NCBI GenBank assembly: GCA_902388545.1
Contig: CABMPS010000052.1
Span: 1 to 10,889, forward strand
Source of the DNA: an uncultured Collinsella sp.
GTDB taxonomy: Bacteria; Actinomycetota; Coriobacteriia; Coriobacteriales; Coriobacteriaceae
Direction of reading: 5' to 3'
Length of the DNA: 10,889 nucleotides
Both the position numbers and the translations under genes were made by a program. The notes beneath the pieces are model-generated. The model was not told the origin of the DNA, searched no databases, and saw nothing but the letters and a program-made list of their open reading frames with translations. This document shows, in pieces, positions 6,043 to 10,889 of this stretch (its first letter is position 1; the number at the start of each line of letters is the position of its first letter).

Positions 6043-7455
6043 ATGACCAAGAACCGCACCGAGGTCGCGGACATCGACCGCAGCCTCTACGACTTCACCT
6101 ATGGCGAGGAGGGATTCGAGCGCCTGGACGCCGGCATTACGCCCGACATCGTGCGCGAGATCAGCGCCAAGAAGGACGAGCCACAGTGGATGCTTGACCT
6201 GCGCCTCAAGTCCCTCAAGATCTTCAACCGCTTCCCCGATCCGACGTGGGGCCCCTCCATCGAGGGCCTGGACATGGACAACATCGTCACCTATGTCAAG
6301 CCCAACACCGACCAAAAGCACGACTGGGAGTCGGTGCCCGACGACATCAAGAACACCTTTGAGCGCCTGGGCATCCCCGAGGCCGAGCGCAGCTATCTGG
6401 CGGGCGTCGGCGCGCAGTACGACTCCGAGCTGGTCTACCACAACATGCAGGATACGGCGTCCAAGATGGGCATCGTCTACTCCGGCATCGAGGAGGCCCT
6501 GCACGATCCGCAGTGGGAGCCGCTCATCCACGAGAAGTTTATGACGCTCATCCCGCCCACCGACCACAAGTTTGCGGCCCTGCACGGTGCCGTATGGTCG
6601 GGCGGCTCGTTTGTCTACGTGCCCAAGGGCACCAAGCTCGACTTCCCGTTGCAGAGCTACTTCCGCCTCAATGCCAAGGGTGCCGGCCAGTTTGAGCACA
6701 CGCTCATCATCGTCGAGGACGATGCCGACCTGCACTTTATTGAGGGCTGCTCCGCGCCCAAGTACAACGTGGCCAACCTCCACGCCGGCGCCGTCGAGCT
6801 CTTTGTTGGCAAGCGTGCGCACCTGCGCTACTCGACCATCGAGAACTGGTCCAAGAACATGTACAACCTCAACACCAAGCGTGCGCGCGTGGACGAGGAT
6901 GGCGACATAGAGTGGATCAGTGGCTCCTTCGGCAGCCACGTGGGCTACCTCTACCCCATGAGTGTGCTCAACGGCCGCCGCGCCCGGTCGAGCTTTACCG
7001 GCATCACCTTTGCCGGCGCCGGGCAGAACCTCGATACCGGCTGTAAGGTCGTGCTCAACGCCCCCGAGACCTCGGCAACCGTCGAGACCAAGGGCATCTC
7101 CAAGAGCGGCGGCATTCAGACCTTCCGCAGCTCCATCGTAGCCACGCCCAAGGCCGAGGGTTCCAAGGCAACCGTGAGCTGCCAGTCGCTCATGCTCGAC
7201 GACCAGAGCCGCTCCGACACCATCCCCGCCATGGACATCCGCGCCAAGAACGTCGACATCGGCCACGAGGCCACCATCGGCCGCATCGGCGACGACAAGG
7301 TGTTCTACCTGATGAGCCGCGGCATCTCGGAGGAAGAGGCCCGCACCATGATCGTCAACGGCTTTGCCAACCCGGTCTCCAAGGAGCTGCCGCTGGAGTA
7401 CGCCGTCGAGATGAACAACCTGATCAAGCTCGAGATGGAAGGAGCGATCGGATAA
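6043..7455 (+). CDS. sufB: Fe-S cluster assembly scaffold SufB
   Basis: A 470-residue SufB, the usual length, and the main scaffold subunit on which the cluster forms with SufD and SufC. Family signatures run in order: the N-terminal YDFTYGEEGFERLDAGIT, KIFNRFPDPTWGP (about 59-71), EHTLIIVEDDADLHFIEGCSAP (about 220-241), VETKGISKSGGIQTFRSSI, and the C-terminal core SCQSLMLDDQS through HEATIGRIGDDKVFYLMSRGI. Cys380 corresponds to the conserved Cys405 of E. coli SufB, and Glu409 (GHEAT) to Glu434, both implicated in cluster assembly. A ribosome site AGGGG lies 8 nt upstream. The stop TAA overlaps the sufD ATG by one base (TAATG), so translation is likely coupled. Nothing is missing or broken. 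Confidence 0.97.
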   Translation: MTKNRTEVADIDRSLYDFTYGEEGFERLDAGITPDIVREISAKKDEPQWMLDLRLKSLKIFNRFPDPTWGPSIEGLDMDNIVTYVKPNTDQKHDWESVPDDIKNTFERLGIPEAERSYLAGVGAQYDSELVYHNMQDTASKMGIVYSGIEEALHDPQWEPLIHEKFMTLIPPTDHKFAALHGAVWSGGSFVYVPKGTKLDFPLQSYFRLNAKGAGQFEHTLIIVEDDADLHFIEGCSAPKYNVANLHAGAVELFVGKRAHLRYSTIENWSKNMYNLNTKRARVDEDGDIEWISGSFGSHVGYLYPMSVLNGRRARSSFTGITFAGAGQNLDTGCKVVLNAPETSATVETKGISKSGGIQTFRSSIVATPKAEGSKATVSCQSLMLDDQSRSDTIPAMDIRAKNVDIGHEATIGRIGDDKVFYLMSRGISEEEARTMIVNGFANPVSKELPLEYAVEMNNLIKLEMEGAIG

Positions 7456-8726
7456 TGAAACAGGAAACCAACACCGCTGCTACCACCCTTGAGCAGGTCA
7501 ACGCGATGCCGGCTGCCACTTGGGGCTGGCTGAAGATGAATCAGACCAAGCTCGAGCTCTCTGACGAGCTTGCCGCCGCTCCCGCGGAGGCCGTTGAGGT
7601 CGAAGGCTTGGGCGAGCAGTTTATTGGCGTGACAGACGCGTTCGACGCCGCCATGAACGCCATGGCCGAGCGCTTCCCCGAGCGCCGCGCCTCCGCCCCC
7701 GGTGATGCCGCCGACCGCGCCCGCATCACGCCCGAGACCGAGCTCGACGTACCCGCCACCTCCGTCTACCAGGCCGGTGCCATTAAGCTCGAGGAGGAGC
7801 TCTCCCCCGTTGAAGCCTTCGAAACCGGCATGGGCGAGGCTGCCTACGCCTACTTGGCCGAACACGCTACCAAGCACATCGTCATCGATGTGCCCGCATA
7901 CAAGCACGCCACGGTTGCTGTGCGCGTGAGCGGTGTCGATGCCGCCGCGGCCATCGCCGCCATCGACGTCGTCGCCCGCCCGCGGGCAACGCTCGACCTG
8001 CAGATCGCCCTGGACTCCCCTGTTACCGGCGAGGGTGTCGTGGGCTCCGTGCTACGCGTGTGCTCCCACGAGTACGCCATCGTCAACGTGACCTGCACGC
8101 AGACGCTCGACGATAGCTGGATCGCGCTCGACGACACCGGCCTGTTCCTGGACGAGGGCGCGCGCGTCAACGTGCAGCACACCGTCCTGGGTGCCGGCGC
8201 CAGCGCCACCGGCCTTGCCGGCGACCTGCTGGGCGATACCGCCAAGGTCACCATCGATACTGACTACCTGGGCGCCCGCGAGCAGGTGCGCGACTTTAAC
8301 TACGAGCTGCGCCACCGCGGTCGCAAGACCGAGTGCGAGATCGACGCCAACGGCGTGCTGACCGGCACGTCCAAGAAGGTCTACCGTGGCACCATCGACC
8401 TCGTGCACGGCTGCAAGGGTGCAACCGGCACCGAGCGCGAGACGGTGCTTTTGGCCAACAAGGGCGTCGACAACAAGACCGTTCCCGTCATTCTCTGCGA
8501 CGAGGACGACGTCGCCGGCAACCACGGCGCCACCATCGGTCACGTCCGCGACGAGCAGCTGTTCTACCTCGCCTGCCGCGGCCTTGACCAAAACGCTGCC
8601 GAGGACCTGTTCATCCGCGCCAAGCTGGAGGACGCCGCGCTTTCCGCCACCGACGAGCGCACCCGCGCCGCCGTCGTCCGCCTAGGCAACAACCTGATCG
8701 ACAACTTTGAAGAGGAGCTCGCATGA
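7455..8726 (+). CDS. sufD: Fe-S cluster assembly protein SufD
   Basis: A 423-residue paralogue of SufB and the third member of the SufBCD complex. The N-terminal half is weakly conserved and Ala/Glu-rich, as usual for SufD. The beta-helix core and C-terminus are recognisable: VYRGTIDLVHGCKGATGTE, ANKGVDNKTVPVILCDEDDV and GNHGATIGHVRDEQLFYLACRGL. His357 in NHGAT aligns with His360 of E. coli SufD, which lies at the SufB-SufD interface where the cluster is thought to form. A strong AAGGAG sits upstream inside sufB. The stop codon overlaps the sufS start (ATGA), continuing the coupled arrangement. Assigned SufD rather than a second SufB because it lacks the SufB QSLMLDDQS segment and has SHGAT-type, not HEAT-type, residues at the equivalent site. 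Confidence 0.94.
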   Translation: MKQETNTAATTLEQVNAMPAATWGWLKMNQTKLELSDELAAAPAEAVEVEGLGEQFIGVTDAFDAAMNAMAERFPERRASAPGDAADRARITPETELDVPATSVYQAGAIKLEEELSPVEAFETGMGEAAYAYLAEHATKHIVIDVPAYKHATVAVRVSGVDAAAAIAAIDVVARPRATLDLQIALDSPVTGEGVVGSVLRVCSHEYAIVNVTCTQTLDDSWIALDDTGLFLDEGARVNVQHTVLGAGASATGLAGDLLGDTAKVTIDTDYLGAREQVRDFNYELRHRGRKTECEIDANGVLTGTSKKVYRGTIDLVHGCKGATGTERETVLLANKGVDNKTVPVILCDEDDVAGNHGATIGHVRDEQLFYLACRGLDQNAAEDLFIRAKLEDAALSATDERTRAAVVRLGNNLIDNFEEELA

Positions 8727-10048
8727 TCGACACCGAGCACGTTAAATGCGATACCTGTACCGCACCGGAGCCTATGGAGCTCGACGCCAGCGACGAGGCC
8801 TCGCGCGGCTGGCCCACCGTGGACATCGAGACCAACCCCTACAAGGGCCAGTTCCCGCTGTTCCAGCAGCACCCCGAGATCGCTTTCCTCGATAGCGCCG
8901 CCACCGCGCAGCGCCCTGCCCGTGTGCTCGACGCCGAACGCGACTTCTACCAGCGCATGAACGCCAACCCCCTGCGCGGCCTGTACTCGCTGTCCGTCGA
9001 GGCCACCGACGCCATCGCGAAGGTCCGCCAGCAGATCGCTGACCTCATCGGCGCCTCACAGGCCAACGAGGTCGTCTTCACCCGCAACACGAGCGAGTCG
9101 CTCAACCTGGTCGCTAAGAGCTTTGCGCCCACAGTGCTCGAACCGGGCGACGAGGTCGTCATCACCATCATGGAGCACCACTCCAACCTGATTCCGTGGC
9201 AGCAGGTCTGCCGCGAGACCGGCGCCAAGCTCGTCTACCTCTACCCCACCAAGACCGGCCAGCTCACCACCGAGGAGGTTCTTGCCAAGGTGGGTCCCAA
9301 GACCAAGATCCTAGCCGTGGGACAGGTCTCCAACGTGCTGGGCGTCGAGAACCCGGTCAAGAACCTCGGCAAACTCGTGCACAAGTACGGCGGCTACCTG
9401 GTCGTCGACGGCGCGCAGTCGCTGCCGCACATGCCGGTCGATGTGGCCGACCTGGGCGCCGACTTCTTTGCCTTTAGTGCGCACAAGGCCATGGGCCCCA
9501 TGGGCATCGGCGTGCTGTGGGGCAAGATGGACCTGCTCAACGCCATGCCGCCCATGCTTACCGGCGGCGAGATGATCGATTCGGTCACCGAGCAGAACGC
9601 TGTCTGGGCTCCCGTCCCCGAGAAGTTCGAGGCCGGCACGCAGGACGCCGCCGGCATCTTCGCCACGGGCGCCGCACTCGATTACCTGGTCAACACGGTG
9701 GGTTACGAGAACATCCAGGCCCGCGAGCAGGCACTCGTCCACTATCTGATGGGCGAACTCATGCAGCTCGACTTTGTCCAGATCATCGGCTCCATCTATT
9801 GGGACAACCACCACGGCGTCGTGAGCTTTAACGTCAAGGGCATCCACCCGCACGACGTAGCGAGCATCATGGACATGGACGGCGTCTGCATTCGCGCCGG
9901 CCACCACTGTGCGCAGCCGCTGCTCACCTGGCTGGGCGTCGAGAACCTTGCCTGCTGTCGCGCCAGCGTGGCCTTCTACAACGACAAGGCCGATATCGAC
10001 AAGTTCATCGCCGGCCTGCATCACGTTTGGAGCACATTCAATGGGTAA
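8723..10048 (+). CDS. sufS: SufS-type cysteine desulfurase
   Basis: A 441-residue PLP-dependent group II cysteine desulfurase that takes sulfur from cysteine, leaving alanine, and passes it to SufU. Seen in order: LDSAATAQRP, TRNTSESLN, EHHSN (His152-His153), VVDGAQ (Asp229, Gln232; PLP ring contacts), FSAHK with Lys255 as the PLP Schiff-base lysine, and RAGHHCAQP with Cys396 as the persulfide cysteine. The short loop around the cysteine is typical of SufS. The protein is about 35 residues longer than usual: residues 1-37 precede the normal start near NPYKGQFPLF and contain a Cys9-x2-Cys12 pair. The first ATG overlaps the sufD stop (ATGA) and has AGAGGAG 5 nt upstream. An internal ATG at 8774 with GGAG 4 nt upstream could give a form of more normal length. 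Confidence 0.96.
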   Translation: MIDTEHVKCDTCTAPEPMELDASDEASRGWPTVDIETNPYKGQFPLFQQHPEIAFLDSAATAQRPARVLDAERDFYQRMNANPLRGLYSLSVEATDAIAKVRQQIADLIGASQANEVVFTRNTSESLNLVAKSFAPTVLEPGDEVVITIMEHHSNLIPWQQVCRETGAKLVYLYPTKTGQLTTEEVLAKVGPKTKILAVGQVSNVLGVENPVKNLGKLVHKYGGYLVVDGAQSLPHMPVDVADLGADFFAFSAHKAMGPMGIGVLWGKMDLLNAMPPMLTGGEMIDSVTEQNAVWAPVPEKFEAGTQDAAGIFATGAALDYLVNTVGYENIQAREQALVHYLMGELMQLDFVQIIGSIYWDNHHGVVSFNVKGIHPHDVASIMDMDGVCIRAGHHCAQPLLTWLGVENLACCRASVAFYNDKADIDKFIAGLHHVWSTFNG

Positions 10049-10475
10049 TCTGTACACCTCCACCACATTTATGGAGCACAACTCGCACCCCGACTATAAG
10101 TACGAGATGGACGCTCCCACGCACGAGCACGACGGCATCAACCCTAGCTGCGGAGACGAGCTCACCTTGCAGCTGCGTGTCGAGAACAACGTGATCGAGG
10201 AGGCCTCCTTTACCGGTCACGGCTGCGCCATCAGCCAGGCCAGTGCCGACATCATGGCCGACCTCATCACCGGCGAGACCGTCGAGGAAGCTCGCCACCT
10301 GGCAGAGCTCTTCCTCGCCATGATCCGCGGCGAGAAGCTCTCCGAGGAGGACCTGGAAGACCTGGACGAAGCCGCCCAGCTCCAGGACATCTCGCACATG
10401 CCCGCCCGCGTCAAGTGCGCCGAGCTCGCCTGGCGCACCCTCGACGGCATGCTCACGGGACAAAATAATCAGTAG
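10041..10475 (+). CDS. sufU: SufU, Zn-dependent sulfur acceptor for SufS
   Basis: A 144-residue IscU-fold protein. In Gram-positives SufU is a zinc-dependent sulfurtransferase that accepts persulfide sulfur from SufS and hands it to SufBCD. The zinc ligands of Bacillus SufU are matched by Cys37 and Asp39 (PSCGDE), Cys62 (GHGCAIS) and Cys126 (VKCAELAW). The extra segment between Cys62 and Cys126 (MIRGEKLSEEDLEDLDE) is the SufU-specific insertion, which separates it from IscU. It overlaps the end of sufS by 8 nt, with GGAG 8 nt upstream of the ATG. The last five codons and stop (GQNNQ then TAG) lie inside the third 31-bp repeat element, so the repeat supplies the protein's C-terminal tail. No sufT-like gene follows. 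Confidence 0.94.
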   Translation: MGNLYTSTTFMEHNSHPDYKYEMDAPTHEHDGINPSCGDELTLQLRVENNVIEEASFTGHGCAISQASADIMADLITGETVEEARHLAELFLAMIRGEKLSEEDLEDLDEAAQLQDISHMPARVKCAELAWRTLDGMLTGQNNQ

Positions 10476-10486
10476 TATTTGTCCCA
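10456..10486. repeat. 31-bp inverted-repeat element, copy C, overlapping the sufU stop
   Basis: GGGACAAA and TTTGTCCC arms in a 31-bp frame identical in spacing to copies A and B; the outermost left base is C instead of T. The right side matches copy A over 18 nt (TTTGTCCCAAATCTTAAG, 10478-10495 and 5048-5065). It covers the last sufU codons and stop. It is not at a promoter visible in this window, which makes a simple operator role less obvious. Confidence 0.8.
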
Positions 10487-10503
10487 AATCTTAAGAATTT
10501 TGT

Positions 10504-10540
10504 TGGCCGAATCGCTTGACAAGAGTGGTTCGGCCATTTT
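10504..10540 (+). terminator. intrinsic terminator of the suf operon
   Basis: TGGCCGAA (10504-10511) pairs with TTCGGCCA (10529-10536), followed by TTTTCTATT. It lies about 30 nt after the sufU stop. The minus strand has no T-run after the stem, so it probably serves only the suf operon. Confidence 0.85.
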
Positions 10541-10889
10541 CTATTCCGAGCCCTCAGCCTGAGCATTCACCCGCGCATAAGCGCGCACGATACGAGAGAC
10601 GGTACTCTTGCTGATTCCCGTATACCGTTCGATCTCGCGCACCGTGTAGCCGCCATCGTGCAGGGCGAAAATGATTCCGTCTCGCCGCGAGGGTGCTACG
10701 GTCTTGAGTTTGTTGAGCGGCACACCCAGGCGCTTCGCCATCTTGTCGGCAAACGCACGCCGCTCCCACTCTGTCTCATCCATATCGTGAATCACCGGAT
10801 CGGAACCATCGGGCATTAACAGAGAATAATCCAGAAACCCCCTGACAGACTCAAAGAGCTCGAGCACACAAGAAGGGTCCGAAAATCCC
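10541..10889 (-). CDS. partial gene: probable C-terminus of an IS200-like / REP-associated tyrosine transposase, with HTH
   Basis: The frame is open to the window edge (upstream residues GFSDPSC, then VLELFESVRGFLDYS), so the 5' part is missing; a GTG at 10867 is probably internal. The segment FSDPSCVLELFESVRGFLDY resembles the post-catalytic region of IS200-like Y1 transposases of the REP-associated (RAYT) type, many of which end in a DNA-binding domain. The C-terminus has a clear helix-turn-helix, GYTVREIERYTGISKSTVSRIV (about 10648-10580). The catalytic HUH and Tyr residues would lie outside the window, so the transposase call is an inference; it could instead be another HTH protein. It is convergent with the suf operon, its stop lying just past the suf terminator, with no clear terminator of its own. 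Confidence 0.5.
   Translation of the reverse strand, partial: GFSDPSCVLELFESVRGFLDYSLLMPDGSDPVIHDMDETEWERRAFADKMAKRLGVPLNKLKTVAPSRRDGIIFALHDGGYTVREIERYTGISKSTVSRIVRAYARVNAQAEGSE

Noticed and set aside
5182..7266. A 694-residue open frame on the minus strand opposite sufC and sufB
   Set aside because: It is the mirror of strongly GC-biased real genes. Its translation is repetitive Val/Ala/Gly/Leu/Asp with no recognisable domain, while sufC and sufB are unmistakable.
9795..9803. TTGGGACAA-like sequence inside sufS
   Set aside because: There is no matching right arm at the proper spacing, and it encodes conserved-looking SufS residues (YWDNHH); a coincidence.

Overview
The window looks like chromosomal DNA of a high-GC Gram-positive gut bacterium. 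Best guess is a coriobacterium such as Collinsella. This is an inference from SufU-type Fe-S assembly, strong GC preference at third codon positions, a sortase-anchored wall protein and an expanded-family AAA/nuclease-like gene. No rRNA, tRNA or CRISPR array was seen.

Left part (about 1-3860). Positions 1-109 are an unresolved edge. Next, on the minus strand, is a 602-residue member of the AAA-ATPase-like / PD-(D/E)XK (DUF1703-type) family in which several hallmark catalytic motifs look eroded. Upstream of it, also on the minus strand, is a secreted cell-wall protein with a signal peptide, a lysozyme-like N-terminal domain, a long Ser/Gly/Asp/Thr-rich stalk and an MPKTG sorting signal. It ends in a strong intrinsic terminator.

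Middle (3872-5200). Three closely packed minus-strand genes run rrf2 -> mntA-like -> hepT-like. An Rrf2/IscR-type Fe-S regulator is followed 8 nt later by a nucleotidyltransferase antitoxin, which overlaps a HEPN toxin by 14 nt. The toxin-antitoxin pair is clearly more AT-rich than its surroundings. The divergent control region between rrf2 and sufC carries two 31-bp inverted-repeat elements (arms TGGGACAA / TTGTCCCA) and a promoter-like TTGACT.

Right part (5230-10540). A tight plus-strand operon, sufC-sufB-sufD-sufS-sufU, encodes the full minimal SUF machinery: the SufBCD scaffold ATPase, the cysteine desulfurase SufS and its Zn-dependent sulfur acceptor SufU. Junctions after sufB overlap by 1-8 nt. 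It ends in an intrinsic terminator. A third copy of the 31-bp element overlaps the sufU stop codon.

Right edge. The minus-strand 3' part of a gene with a C-terminal helix-turn-helix looks like the tail of an IS200-like / REP-associated tyrosine transposase.

The most notable unexplained signal is the three-copy 31-bp element bracketing the SUF operon. It could be the regulator's operator, or a REP-like palindrome linked to the neighbouring transposase-like gene.
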